Shown: positions 39,413-49,208, counted from the stretch's first letter. The stretch: 64,000 bases of DNA from Acetobacter nitrogenifigens DSM 23921 = NBRC 105050 (GCF_000429165.1 NZ_AUBI01000005.1:186001-250000); one strand, 5' to 3'. Notes: generated by a model not told the origin, from the letters alone. Numbers and translations are program-made.

Positions 39413-41923
39413 TCAATAATCACAAGAAACTCGAGCCCCCACAAACCGGGTCTCACCCGGCGTATACATATACACCGTCAGCGCCTGCCCGCCGGTCTCG
39501 TAATAATGCCGGTTCAGGATATTGCTGGCGTAAACCGTCGCCTGCCAGCGCCCGGACGCCGGGCGGAACGTGGCGTGCGCGCCCAGCAGGAAATACGGCG
39601 GCAGGCGATAAAAGCCCGTGCCGCCGGGCGTCATCGCCTGACTGCCGCGATATGACCAGTCCGGGCCAAACTCCAGCGCGTAGTCACGCGTCAGTTGCTG
39701 CCGCCATTCCGCCGAGCCGTTCAGCGTAAGCTTCGGCTGCCCCATGTCCACGCCTGAAAAATTGTCGTTGATAGCCTTCCACACGCCGTATTTCTTGTAA
39801 TAGGCGTTGGTGGCGGCGCGGTTGGTCGTCGGGAAGTTCTGGAACGTTCCGCGCTGCCAGCCGATATTCTGCGTGATGAACAGTTGCGGCAGAGGCCGCG
39901 CCTCGATCGTGGCCTCGAACCCCCAGCTTTCGGATTTCGGCGCGTTGGTGATCTCGCTCAGCGGCCCGTAATCGGGAATCAGCACCGTGCCCAGAATCTG
40001 CTGGTTGTGATAATCGTTGTAGAACGCGGCGGCGTTGATGCGCAGCCTGTTCGGAATCGGATCGCTCTTGATCCCGACTTCATATGTCAGAACCGTCTCC
40101 GGCTTGAACGGGTCGAGCTGCGCCTGAATCTGCGTGTTGTTCGCGGTGAAACCACCGGGTTTGAAGCCCTTGCTCATCTTGTAATAGAGCATGGCGTGGG
40201 CTGCGACCTGCCATGACACGCCGACCTGCCCTGCGAACTGGTTGGACGCCGTGTTCTGGCTGTGGAAGTTCAGCGTGCTTCCACCTGCGCCATAGATGAC
40301 GGATTGCAGGCCGGTGACGCCCCGATCATCCAGCGCATGCAGCAGCCCGGCCCATATTTTGACGCCGTGCGGCAGGCGATAGCTGACATTGCCGAATTCC
40401 GACGTGCTTTCCTGATTGATGCCGAAGCTGGTGCCGGACATATAACCGCGCGCGGAATAATCCGTGTAATCGAAGAAAAATTCCTGATTCATCCGGCTGC
40501 GCTGATAGATCGCGCCGACGACCCATTGCAGCCGGTCTTCCGGGTGGGAGGATTGCAGACGCGCTTCCTGCGTGAAGGTGTTGGCGTCGATGTTGCGATA
40601 GGTGTCGCCCTCCGCCCGCATCGTCGCGTCCTGATCGGTGTACTCGCCCTCGCGTTCGGTCTCGAACGCGCTGATCGTGGTCAGGGTGACGGGGCCGAAA
40701 TCGTGGACGATATGCAGGTCCGCGCCCCAGAACTGATCATGTTCGCTGGGCTTCAGGCTGGCGCTGCGCCCGACCAGCTTGGCGAAGGCGGGGCGGATGT
40801 CCCACTCCGACTGTTTCCAGCCGACATTCGGCAGGGAGCCGGAGCCGAGCAGGCGGTTGATCGGGATCGCGCCGACGACCTGGCTGTCGTCCTGCGTGAA
40901 GTGGCCGGACAGGGTGACGGTCGTGTGGCTGTCGGGTTTCCATTGCAGCTTGCCGCGCAACGCCCACAGATCGGCGTCGCCCAGATGCGCGCCGTTGACC
41001 GGGTTGGTCTGCCAGCCGCCGCCGTGCTGCGTCTGTCCCGAAAGACGGAAAGTCAGGCCTTTGGCGAGCGGCCCGGAGATATAGGCCACGCTGCGGCTGC
41101 GGGCGTAGGAGGCGATGTCCTCGCTCGCCCCCGCGTGCCATGTGCTGGTGGGGTCGGCGGTGCGGAGCATGACCTCGCCGCCTGTATCGGACAGGCCATG
41201 CGTCGTGCCGACCGGGCCGGGCGTGACGGTGGCGCCGGCCAGGTCGAACATCATGCCGTTCGTCATGGTGGAATAGATGAACGGCACGTCGTCGTAATAG
41301 GTCAGGACGGGGCCGGTGTTGTTCTGCGTGAAGTCGTTGAAGCCGACGCCGCGCAGGTAGAAATTGGTGGAAGCCGTGCCGTTGATGCTCTGGATGGTCA
41401 GGTTCGGCGCGACGCGCTCCAGCCCGCGCAGGGTGACGACGCCGCGTTCGATCAGGCGCGCGGCCGTCAGATGCGTGGAGGCGTCTGCTTCCTGCTGCGC
41501 TTCGGGGTAGTTGAAGTCGCGGCGCTGCCCTGTGACCTGCACCGCTTCGTGCGCGGGCGGCGCGTGACGGGCGGCCGTGGCGGGCTTTATGGCGCGGACT
41601 GGCGATTGCGTCTGTGCGGCGCGGGTCGTGGGCTGGCTTATCGGTCGCCGCGCTTCATGGCTGCGGGCCGCGTGCCTGTTGACTGCCTGAACACGATGGA
41701 CCGAGGCGCTCGGCGATGCTGCATCAGGGCTCGGGGCGCCTTGGCTCGCCACGCTTTGGGCCGCTGCCCCCATTGTGATCAGGGGCGTCCCGGCGAAGAC
41801 CGCAGCCGTCAGGAACAGGGCGTGACGCCTCAGGTTTTTCTGGCGGGCGGGCGTGACGGAGCGGCGCCGCTCGTCCTCAATGCGATAGGGCGCTGGCGTC
41901 ACAGTTTTTTTGTCCTTTTTCAC
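39413..41923 (-). CDS. TonB-dependent outer-membrane receptor
   Basis: An 836-residue receptor with a signal region (RRHALFLTAAVFAGTPLITMGAAAQS), an Ala/Arg-rich spacer, a TonB-box-like VQVTGQRR, a plug (LRGLERVAPNLTIQSINGTAS, FYLRGVGFNDF) and a 22-strand-type barrel ending in an aromatic residue (VSCDY). It imports a ligand powered by TonB. The plug is of the generic, non-siderophore type, so the ligand is unknown. The open frame runs on to 42031, but that part is inside a MITE (41967-42120), so the GTG at 41923 is chosen; its ribosome-binding site is weak. Confidence 0.82.
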   Translation of the reverse strand: MKKDKKTVTPAPYRIEDERRRSVTPARQKNLRRHALFLTAAVFAGTPLITMGAAAQSVASQGAPSPDAASPSASVHRVQAVNRHAARSHEARRPISQPTTRAAQTQSPVRAIKPATAARHAPPAHEAVQVTGQRRDFNYPEAQQEADASTHLTAARLIERGVVTLRGLERVAPNLTIQSINGTASTNFYLRGVGFNDFTQNNTGPVLTYYDDVPFIYSTMTNGMMFDLAGATVTPGPVGTTHGLSDTGGEVMLRTADPTSTWHAGASEDIASYARSRSVAYISGPLAKGLTFRLSGQTQHGGGWQTNPVNGAHLGDADLWALRGKLQWKPDSHTTVTLSGHFTQDDSQVVGAIPINRLLGSGSLPNVGWKQSEWDIRPAFAKLVGRSASLKPSEHDQFWGADLHIVHDFGPVTLTTISAFETEREGEYTDQDATMRAEGDTYRNIDANTFTQEARLQSSHPEDRLQWVVGAIYQRSRMNQEFFFDYTDYSARGYMSGTSFGINQESTSEFGNVSYRLPHGVKIWAGLLHALDDRGVTGLQSVIYGAGGSTLNFHSQNTASNQFAGQVGVSWQVAAHAMLYYKMSKGFKPGGFTANNTQIQAQLDPFKPETVLTYEVGIKSDPIPNRLRINAAAFYNDYHNQQILGTVLIPDYGPLSEITNAPKSESWGFEATIEARPLPQLFITQNIGWQRGTFQNFPTTNRAATNAYYKKYGVWKAINDNFSGVDMGQPKLTLNGSAEWRQQLTRDYALEFGPDWSYRGSQAMTPGGTGFYRLPPYFLLGAHATFRPASGRWQATVYASNILNRHYYETGGQALTVYMYTPGETRFVGARVSCDY

Positions 41924-41966
41924 CGCTCGAAAAGGCGCGTTGCGCGCGCGTGTCGGAGCGGCCTTA

Positions 41967-42120
41967 GAGCCTGTCTGGAAATGTGCGCCGGGAGCCAGTG
42001 CGGCCCGCCTCCGGCGCGTGTTTCCGGGCATCGGAGCGGAGCGGCCTTGAGGGCCGCACGCACCGAAGCACAGGAAACGCGCGCTGGATCGCCACCAGCG
42101 TGCATTTCAAAAACGGGCTC
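41967..42120. mobile_element. 154-bp MITE, IS5/IS1031-like ends, TTA target duplication
   Basis: The left end reads GAGCCTGTCTGGAAATG (41967-41983). The right end, read inward on the minus strand, is GAGCCCGTTTTTGAAATG (42120-42103). The termini are thus imperfect inverted repeats. Direct TTA copies flank it (41964-41966 and 42121-42123), the 3-bp TNA-type target duplication known for the IS1031 group of the IS5 family, common in acetic acid bacteria. The interior is GC-rich, contains a short hairpin (GCGGCCTTGAGGGCCGC) and has no transposase. It sits directly upstream of a TonB receptor gene and probably replaces part of its leader. Confidence 0.6.
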
Positions 42121-42197
42121 TTACACCATATCCGGCGAACCGTCAGCGGCGCACGCTCACTATGGCGCCCAGGTGTCGCATCTCTGCCTCGGTCGGA

Positions 42198-44519
42198 TCA
42201 GAAATCGACGGTCATGGAGAACTTGAACGTTCTGGGCATGCCTTGCAGCAGGTAGCCGTTGAAAGCGGACGACCAGTAGCTTTTGTTGGCGATGTTATCG
42301 ACGCCAAAGCGCGCCGTGATCGGTTTTTTCCCTGCGAGGAACGTGTAGCGCGCGGCGACGTCGAATGTCGTCCAGACCGGCAGATGCATGGTGTTGCCGA
42401 CATTGACCATCTGCTTGCCGGTGTTGACCACGCGCCCGACGACTGTCGCGCCTTTCAGGAACGGCAGGTCGTATTCGATGTTGCCGTTGATGGTGTAGTT
42501 CGGCACGCCGATGGCGGTGTGGCCGTTGTTCGCGCCGTTCGCCGTGCGGCGCAGGTCCGCGTCGGTCAGGGTGAGGCCGCCGTTGAAGCGCAGACCGGGG
42601 AGAATTTCGCCGTTCAGCATCAACTCCATGCCGCGATTACGCTGCATGCCATCGACGCGGAAAATGTTGTAACCCGTGTTTCCGTAGGCCTCTGTGTACG
42701 AGTTGGGTTGCGATATCTGGTAGAATGCGATGGTCGCGGCCAGACGGCCGATGTCGTATTTCGCACCGACTTCGTACTGCACGCTCTGATACGGCGAAAA
42801 GACCTGCCCCAGATTGATCAGGTTCGTGCCGGTCGCCTGCGGCCCTGCGGACAGTCCTTCGATACGGTTGAAGTAGATAGCAGTCTGCTTCGTCGGGTGG
42901 ATCACAAGCCCTACGACCGGCGTGAACGCGCCCTTGTCGTACCCCGTGGCGAGACTACCGTTTCCTGCGTAGCTGTAACTGTTTTCAAGAATGTCCTGAT
43001 AACGAAAACCAGCGGTCAGGGCGATACGGTCATGCCAGAACGTCATCGTGTCTGAAAAATACAGGCTGTACATCTTGGTCCAGGCCGATTTCAACGGGTC
43101 CGAGATGTTGCCGCCGACCAGATTCTCTCCGGGTTGGGCTATCTGCTGCGTGGAGTACAGATTGCTGCGCAGGGGCACGGCGTTATTGTAATACATGGCG
43201 TAGGCCGTGTTTGCCTGCTCCCAGAGAGCCGAACCGCCTGCGTTGATCTCATGGTGAATCGGGCCAGTGTCCACATGGGCGCGCACACCGGCCCGGGTGC
43301 TTTCATTCTGTTCCTGATACGGCACGTACATGCTGCCGATCGTGCCTGCGCCCGTAGTTGCGTCCGTGACTGTCAGTGACGAGTAGTTTCCTTTCTCACT
43401 GCTGCCGAGAGACCCGAAAGCGCCATATACGGTCACATGTTTACCGAAATCGTGTTCAATGTTCATCATGCCGAACAGGTAATTCAGGTCCGCATATGTC
43501 CAGCGCTGGCCGAAATTATGCGACGCCTTCGCCGGGCGCGGAACCGACGTCACGCCGGAGCCAAGAAACACGCCCCCCCTGCCCCACTGCACGTTCTGGT
43601 TCTGGAACGCCATGTCGAGCGTTATGCGGGTAGCGTCGTCATGCCAGTCAAAATCGCCGCCGACGACAGCGTCATGCCGGTGTTCGTGGTCGATGGAAGT
43701 CTGGCCGTCCATGCCTGCGGCGTTCAGACGAAACCCATAGGCCTGATCGCGCCCGAACCTGCGACCGAAATCGACCGCGCCGCCGCCCTGCCCGCTGCTG
43801 GTGTAATCGGCGGTCAATCTGTTCAACGGCGCGACCTCCGCGTGCTTGAACATCAGGTTGATGTTGCCGCCGATCGCCGATCCGCTCGGCGCCGCGCCAT
43901 TCAGAAACGCGCTGGCGCCGTTGAGCACCTGCACCTGATCGTAAAGCTGCGGGGAGACGAGCTGCCGGGGGATGATGCCGTAGAGGCCGTTCGCCGCCAC
44001 GTCGTCGCCGTCCACAGGAAAGCCGCGGATGACGAACATTTCGGAGAAATTGCCGTAGCCCATGGTGGTGCGGACCGACGGGTCATTTTGCAGCACTTCG
44101 CCCAGCGTCTGCGACTGCTGATTCAGAATCAGACTGGAGTTATAGCTGCGGATGTTGAACGGAACGTCGATGCCCTTCTTGTTCCCCAGCGCGCCGAGTT
44201 GCCCCCCGCTGCTGACCAGCATGCGGTTGCGTCGCTCCGCCGTCACGAGAATGTTCTCGCGAGCGGTCGCAGCGACGCCCGCGCCCGCCGGGCCGCCCAC
44301 AGGAATTGCTGCAGTCGAGACGTTCGGGGACGGGGCGTTCGTTGGCGTGACGGCCGCGGGAACAACCCGCGCTGGCGCTGCTTTCGCCGCGTGCGTCTTT
44401 GATTTCGCGTGATGATGATGCGTATCAGCGGCCCATGCCTGCGTGACGCTCGCTCCTGCGAGCAGAAGGCTCGACAGGCAGAGGCGTCTCAGGGTGCTTC
44501 GGCTGGACATCGTGGACAT
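42198..44519 (-). CDS. TonB-dependent siderophore receptor
   Basis: A 773-residue receptor with a clear signal peptide (RRLCLSSLLLAGASVTQAWA) followed by a His-rich stretch (DTHHHHAKSK). The plug has the ferric-siderophore signature: FNIRSYNSSLILNQQSQTLGE, then FVIRGFPVDGDDVAANGLYG and YDQVQVLNGASAFLNGAAPSG. The barrel ends NGYLLQGMPRTFKFSMTVDF, with a terminal Phe. It belongs to the FhuA/FpvA-like group and takes up ferric siderophores. The ATG at 44519 is chosen; the frame continues to 44654. A Fur-like box lies 48 bases upstream. Confidence 0.88.
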   Translation of the reverse strand: MSTMSSRSTLRRLCLSSLLLAGASVTQAWAADTHHHHAKSKTHAAKAAPARVVPAAVTPTNAPSPNVSTAAIPVGGPAGAGVAATARENILVTAERRNRMLVSSGGQLGALGNKKGIDVPFNIRSYNSSLILNQQSQTLGEVLQNDPSVRTTMGYGNFSEMFVIRGFPVDGDDVAANGLYGIIPRQLVSPQLYDQVQVLNGASAFLNGAAPSGSAIGGNINLMFKHAEVAPLNRLTADYTSSGQGGGAVDFGRRFGRDQAYGFRLNAAGMDGQTSIDHEHRHDAVVGGDFDWHDDATRITLDMAFQNQNVQWGRGGVFLGSGVTSVPRPAKASHNFGQRWTYADLNYLFGMMNIEHDFGKHVTVYGAFGSLGSSEKGNYSSLTVTDATTGAGTIGSMYVPYQEQNESTRAGVRAHVDTGPIHHEINAGGSALWEQANTAYAMYYNNAVPLRSNLYSTQQIAQPGENLVGGNISDPLKSAWTKMYSLYFSDTMTFWHDRIALTAGFRYQDILENSYSYAGNGSLATGYDKGAFTPVVGLVIHPTKQTAIYFNRIEGLSAGPQATGTNLINLGQVFSPYQSVQYEVGAKYDIGRLAATIAFYQISQPNSYTEAYGNTGYNIFRVDGMQRNRGMELMLNGEILPGLRFNGGLTLTDADLRRTANGANNGHTAIGVPNYTINGNIEYDLPFLKGATVVGRVVNTGKQMVNVGNTMHLPVWTTFDVAARYTFLAGKKPITARFGVDNIANKSYWSSAFNGYLLQGMPRTFKFSMTVDF

Positions 44520-44566
44520 GACTCGACGCGCTTTCGGAAAGGGGACCAATCTGCGCGATGCGTTAA

Positions 44567-44581
44567 TAAGAATAACTCTCA
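44567..44581 (-). promoter_or_regulatory. Fur-like box upstream of the siderophore receptor
   Basis: On the minus strand the 15-mer TGAGAGTTATTCTTA matches the 7-1-7 Fur consensus TGATAATNATTATCA in five positions of each arm. It lies 48 bases before the receptor start, in the 306-bp divergent gap shared with gloA (44520-44825). Iron-dependent repression of the receptor would follow. I see no comparable box before the other two receptors. Confidence 0.45.
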
Positions 44582-44825
44582 CTTGCAAGCGCAGTCTGAC
44601 CCATATCCGACCGGCGACGTCCGCAGTCCTGCGTCTGCGGCATGAAGGCAACACTTCCCGCGCTGGTTGGACCTCACTTTTCGAAGGCTCGGCGCCCGAT
44701 GTGCGGCGGCGACGTTATTACCGGATACGTTTGAGGCCAATGCGGCAAGCTTCTATGAACCGGGTGACGTCTTGCATGACCGCTGCGACGGAAACCCTCA
44801 CAAATCGGGAAAGGCACCCATCACC

Positions 44826-45227
44826 ATGGCAAAAATGATTCACTCTATGATCCGAGTGCTCAACGAGCAGGCGTCCCTCGAATTCTATGACAAGGCATTT
44901 GGTCTAAAGGTCGCTGAACGGTTCACATTCGACGATTTCACCCTCGTCTACCTGTCAAACGACGAGCAGAGCTTCGAACTGGAATTGACGATCAATAACG
45001 ACCGCGACCGCCCGTACGAACTCGGCGATGGTTATGGGCATCTCGCGGTTTCAGTCGCTGATCTGGAGGCAGAACACGCACGCATAGAAGGCGCCGGGCT
45101 GCAGCCGTTGCCCATCAAGGAGCTTTCCTGTGGCGATCGGTTCGTCGGGAAATTTTTCTTCATTTCGGATCCCGACGGCTACAAGATCGAGGTTCTGCAA
45201 CGCGGCGCACCCGGGCGCTCACTCTGA
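44826..45227 (+). CDS. gloA: Lactoylglutathione lyase (glyoxalase I)
   Basis: A 133-residue vicinal-oxygen-chelate enzyme that isomerises the methylglyoxal-glutathione hemithioacetal. The four metal ligands of the Ni-type E. coli enzyme are all present: His6 (MIHSMIRVL), the Glu of FELELT, the His of GYGHLAVSV and the Glu of YKIEVLQR. The ATG at 44826 gives the family length; the frame is open to 44667, but that part has no family match. It lies between two TonB receptor genes and is divergent from the left one and convergent with the right one. Confidence 0.92.
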   Translation: MAKMIHSMIRVLNEQASLEFYDKAFGLKVAERFTFDDFTLVYLSNDEQSFELELTINNDRDRPYELGDGYGHLAVSVADLEAEHARIEGAGLQPLPIKELSCGDRFVGKFFFISDPDGYKIEVLQRGAPGRSL

Positions 45228-45250
45228 GAGCGTAATTTCCGTCATGGCGC

Positions 45251-45345
45251 TGCTTCAGGCCTCAATCGCGAGGTCTGAAGCATTCGGCACTCCCGTCGAA
45301 CAGGGAGACTACGTCACGCGACCAGCGGCGGCTATTCCTGCCGCC
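45251..45345. terminator. Two strong hairpins between convergent gloA and a receptor gene
   Basis: A 13-bp stem (45251-45263 with 45270-45282, one G-U) and a perfect 6-bp GC stem (45327-45332 with 45340-45345) occupy the 134-base convergent gap. Neither has a U-run, so they may act as bidirectional, non-canonical terminators or 3' stabilisers. Confidence 0.4.
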
Positions 45346-45361
45346 TGACAAATGCGCCCAC

Positions 45362-47740
45362 TCAAAACTCGGCTGACAGAGTAAAATGATAGACGCGCGG
45401 CAGTCCGGCGTAGAGGCTGGAGGCCGCGCCAGACGTGCCGCTCGGCGCGCCGGTGTAAACGGAAGCCCAGTACCGTTCGTTTGTGACGTTGCTGACGCCG
45501 AAGCGCACGACCCACGGGAAACGATACACGTTGAAGGCGTACCGCGTGCCCAGTTCCAGCGTCGTGTAAGATCCGGTGTGCAGCGTGTTGGTGACGTTCG
45601 CCGCGCGGTTGCCCATGTAGTGGACGCCAGCGTTGAAGGCCCATCCGGATGCGAAGGCGCCCAACGAGGCGGGCAGTCGATAATCCAGCAATATACTGGC
45701 CTGAAGCGGCGCAGCGCCGACGATTTCTTTTTTGTTGAGAGACGGGGACGACGCCTTGACCAGTTCGGCGTCCAGCCAGGTCATCCCGGCAAGAACGGAG
45801 AGGTTAGGCAGCACTTCGCCGGAAATCTGGGCTTCGACGCCGTAATTGCGTTGCGTGCCGCCATATTCGTACGTCTGGCAATTGCTCCCTGCCGCGCAAC
45901 CCGTTGGGTTCGATGCGGAAACATACAGGGCGTAAGGCGACGTCATCCGAAAGCCGTCAATATTGACCTGCATGTTCTTGTATCGAAGCTTGTAGCCAAC
46001 TTCGTATTCTTCGGAATGTGCGATGGGGAGAGCGATGTTCGTATTGGTATAGCTGGCGCTGTTCGGCGTGACGGGACCGGCTTCAACCGATTTCCCATAG
46101 GTGAAATAGAAGGTCTGATTTTTAGTCGGCTTGTAAATCAGGCTGGCTGTAGGGCTGAAAGCTGCGGAAGTATCAAACGTTTTCCTGAGCGCGCTCTGGG
46201 CGTTAAGCGCGCTTTCCTGATTGATCCAGCTCCACGAAAGGGTGCCCATGATCGACCAGTGTTCATTGAATTTAATAGTGTCGCCAACGATAAAAGACTG
46301 GCTGGTCACGCTGCTGGATTTATAGCGCCCACGATAATACGGCTGAGAACCCCTGTTCGCCGTGGTCTCGTACAGGTTTCCAAAACCCAGGTTCTGCGCG
46401 CTGGTCACCCCGGCCACCGGGTTGTAATTCCCCATCATGTAGCCGTTGGTGCCTATGACGAGGTCATGCTGGATGGGACCAGTGTGAACGCGCCCATTAA
46501 TATAGGCCATGTTGCTGCCGACACGAAAATCATCCGCAGTGGTGGTGGCGGTCGCCCTCGAACTGTACCAGCCATCGCTGCCTTTTCGTCCGCCGCAGGT
46601 GCTGCTGCCGTCGCACAACGTGTCGGTTACGCCGAAAGACTGCCGCGCCGCATCCTGATAAAGGCCGCCGAGCGTAAAGCTCCAGTTCTCATTGAATTCA
46701 TGCTTGATTTTGGCAAGAAAGGTATTGGTCTCCATGTGATAGCCGCTCCAGTCCGGAGCCAGACGCTTGCTGAGGTCCGGGGCCTCAGGCAATTTATCTC
46801 CACCAACGCCTGTCGCCAGAATGCCGAACGCGGGCGCCCCGCCGCGCTGATCATACGTGTAATGACTGGCGTCAATTTCAATAACTGTTTTTCTGTCAAG
46901 GTGAATATCGAAATCACCGCTCACCATGTCGCGACGCAGCCAACTGCCCTGCGCGTATGACGTGCCGTTCGCGTGCAGCAGGTTCAGACGATATCCGAAC
47001 CAGCCGTTCCGACCCACGCGGCCTGAGATATCTCCATTGACCGTAGGCGTTCCGATGGAATCCACGCCAATCGAGAACCGTTCCGTGCGACGGTCGGTAG
47101 GGCGTTTCAGCGTATATTCGAAGACGCCAGCCGGATTCTGGGGTCCGTACATGGCGCCGGCGAGGCCATTCAGAACTTGCAGGTTATCGACCTGCTCAGC
47201 CGGATATGGCGTGGTGGAAACCACGTTCAGGCCGTCAAGCCGGGAGTTGGCGACCACATCAGCCTCAAAACCGCGCGACTGCGGACGTGAGGTATTGGGG
47301 TCGCCTCGGATCTCCAACTGCACGGACGGCAAATATTGCGCAATGTCGTTCAGGTTGCGGATTTGCTGATTGATGATGACGTCGTGCGGGACGCCCATGA
47401 CGGAATAAGGCGTATCCAGCGTGTCGCGGTTACCCAGCGGTCCCAGATAGACGGTTTTATTCATATACCTGGCGTGGGCGCCGTCGGCCACATGATGACC
47501 ATGAACCGTGACCGTTTCGCCGCCTGAACCGTCAAGCGTCCCCGCGATCGGGGTCGTGGAAGCGGATTTTGGTCCCTGGGCGGCCTTGTTCACGCCGACT
47601 TTTGCCGTGGCTGACTTGGCTGGTTGTACCTTCTTTTCAGGAGCGGAAGCAGGAGCCGGCGCAGCAGCCAGCGCTGACGTTGTCAGCAGGAACGTGGCAA
47701 GCATGCCGATACAAAACGGATTGTAAGAACGGTCGTGCAT
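45362..47740 (-). CDS. TonB-dependent siderophore receptor
   Basis: A 792-residue receptor. Signal peptide: YNPFCIGMLATFLLTTSALA. The plug has siderophore-receptor features: TPYSVMGVPHDVIINQQIRN, LNDIAQYLPSVQLEIRGDP, then QSRGFEADVVANSRLDGL and LQVLNGLAGAMYGPQNPAGVF. The barrel ends LYAGLPRVYHFTLSAEF, with terminal Phe. It shares about the same layout as the receptor on the far side of gloA but differs in sequence, so the two probably recognise different ferric chelates. The ATG at 47740 is chosen because it gives the signal peptide; the open frame extends to 48013. No FecIR-type regulators are adjacent. Confidence 0.88.
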   Translation of the reverse strand: MHDRSYNPFCIGMLATFLLTTSALAAAPAPASAPEKKVQPAKSATAKVGVNKAAQGPKSASTTPIAGTLDGSGGETVTVHGHHVADGAHARYMNKTVYLGPLGNRDTLDTPYSVMGVPHDVIINQQIRNLNDIAQYLPSVQLEIRGDPNTSRPQSRGFEADVVANSRLDGLNVVSTTPYPAEQVDNLQVLNGLAGAMYGPQNPAGVFEYTLKRPTDRRTERFSIGVDSIGTPTVNGDISGRVGRNGWFGYRLNLLHANGTSYAQGSWLRRDMVSGDFDIHLDRKTVIEIDASHYTYDQRGGAPAFGILATGVGGDKLPEAPDLSKRLAPDWSGYHMETNTFLAKIKHEFNENWSFTLGGLYQDAARQSFGVTDTLCDGSSTCGGRKGSDGWYSSRATATTTADDFRVGSNMAYINGRVHTGPIQHDLVIGTNGYMMGNYNPVAGVTSAQNLGFGNLYETTANRGSQPYYRGRYKSSSVTSQSFIVGDTIKFNEHWSIMGTLSWSWINQESALNAQSALRKTFDTSAAFSPTASLIYKPTKNQTFYFTYGKSVEAGPVTPNSASYTNTNIALPIAHSEEYEVGYKLRYKNMQVNIDGFRMTSPYALYVSASNPTGCAAGSNCQTYEYGGTQRNYGVEAQISGEVLPNLSVLAGMTWLDAELVKASSPSLNKKEIVGAAPLQASILLDYRLPASLGAFASGWAFNAGVHYMGNRAANVTNTLHTGSYTTLELGTRYAFNVYRFPWVVRFGVSNVTNERYWASVYTGAPSGTSGAASSLYAGLPRVYHFTLSAEF

Positions 47741-48377
47741 AAGTGGGCAGAGTCCGCGACTGAGCTGGGAAAGGAACAGTTCAACTCTCTGCCAAGCGCG
47801 CCTCGGGATGTCTATATACAAACAGACACATTTCTGTATCGGACCGTATACAACCGTAGGGTGATGCAAAAATAATACAGCCGACCACACGTCTCTTGAG
47901 ACGTGCGTCGATTCATTTCGGCGAGAGCCCCGACGGGCTTTGCCCCTGCCGAAAGGTTGTTTTCTGGGCGTAGCGATGTTCCGGCCCCCTCGGGTTAACA
48001 AGGAAACGCTCATTGATTTTCATATCTTACAAAGCAGCGAGATATTTTTCCGAAGATTCCCGCAGTCCGTTTTTGGCGCAATAACCGCTTTGTCCGCCGC
48101 TCCCGAAGCTTATCAACAATAAGTTCGTCGCTCTGCCCCTTGCCAGCGACGACGGTCAGAAACCGACTTCATCACGTGAAGCCCGGCTTTCATGAGGTCC
48201 GCCCTCAGACCGGCGGGCAGCGACGCCGCCTTCCGCGCCGTCGACAATGACACAAATTTCCGACTTTATTTCGATATCGCACACGGACAGATGTCGTTGT
48301 CGCCTGATGAGACAGGCCTCATTCCCGACGCGCGTTAGCCGACCAGATACGTCATCCAGAATGGATGCTTCGCTAGG
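47741..48377. other. Intergenic region upstream of the third TonB receptor
   Basis: About 640 bases without a convincing gene. The left part is AT-rich around 47810-47880 and probably holds the receptor promoter, but I cannot find a good Fur box. Short open frames on either strand have no support. Confidence 0.4.
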
Positions 48378-49133
48378 TCAGATAACACCCGGAAACCACA
48401 GACGGGCGAAAAACGCCGCCGTCACGAGAGCAGTCGCAACAATGGTCATCGCGCGAACGACGCCTGACGGCAGACGACGCCCCAACCGTGCGCCCAGCAC
48501 GCCACCCAGCAATCCACCAAGCAGGGCTACAATCACGCCGGGCCAGCTTATGGCTCCCGCAACGATGAAGGCCGCAATGGCGGCTGTGTTCGCCAGCGTG
48601 ACCATTAAGGTTCGCGGTCCGTTAAGCGATTTGATGTCCCGCTCGCCAAGCAACGACCATGCCGCCAGCATCATCAATCCGACCGCGCCCCCAAAATAGC
48701 CGCCGTAGACGCCCAGCCCGAACTGAATCAGCAGAATCGGACCGCGACGCAGTTTGCCGTGCAGCGCGTCCCCCACCCTCCTGCCAAAGGCCAGCGCGAG
48801 CGTCGCCAGAAGCAGCAGCCACGGCACGATCTCGTCGAACGCCCTACCCGGCGTGAAAAGCAGCAACAGACCGCCAGCCAATCCGCCGACAAGGGTGACG
48901 GGCGCGAGGCGCTGGAGCGAAACCCCGCACACCGGATGGAGCCCGGCGCGATAGGTCCATGCGCTGGCGACTCCTCCAGGCCACAGGGCGACCGTGCTGG
49001 AGGCATTGGCGGTAACGGGCGGAAGTCCGGCGGCCAGAAATGCGGGGAACATGACGAACGAGCCGCCGCCAGCCAGCGCATTCATCGCGCCAGCAAGCGT
49101 CCCCGCAATGAACAACAACGAAAGATGGTCCAT
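48378..49133 (-). CDS. TSUP-family (TauE/SafE) membrane permease
   Basis: A 251-residue inner-membrane protein with about eight hydrophobic segments in two repeats. The N-terminus has the family pattern FIAGTLAGAMNALAGGGSFV, and the second repeat QFGLGVYGGYFGGAVGLMML. Members export sulfite, sulfoacetate or other sulfonates, or similar anions; the substrate is not evident. It lies 75 bases after lepA on the same strand, and may be co-transcribed. Confidence 0.85.
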   Translation of the reverse strand: MDHLSLLFIAGTLAGAMNALAGGGSFVMFPAFLAAGLPPVTANASSTVALWPGGVASAWTYRAGLHPVCGVSLQRLAPVTLVGGLAGGLLLLFTPGRAFDEIVPWLLLLATLALAFGRRVGDALHGKLRRGPILLIQFGLGVYGGYFGGAVGLMMLAAWSLLGERDIKSLNGPRTLMVTLANTAAIAAFIVAGAISWPGVIVALLGGLLGGVLGARLGRRLPSGVVRAMTIVATALVTAAFFARLWFPGVI

Positions 49134-49208
49134 CGCCCGACGCTGCGCCCGGCGGAAACGCGGTTCAAGATCGCGCAGATCGGACGCGCGACAACGTGAA
49201 ATCCGCGA

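Noticed and set aside
40262-42226. 654-codon plus-strand open frame over a TonB receptor gene
   Set aside because: Antisense to a receptor with a signal peptide, plug and barrel; it also runs through the MITE.
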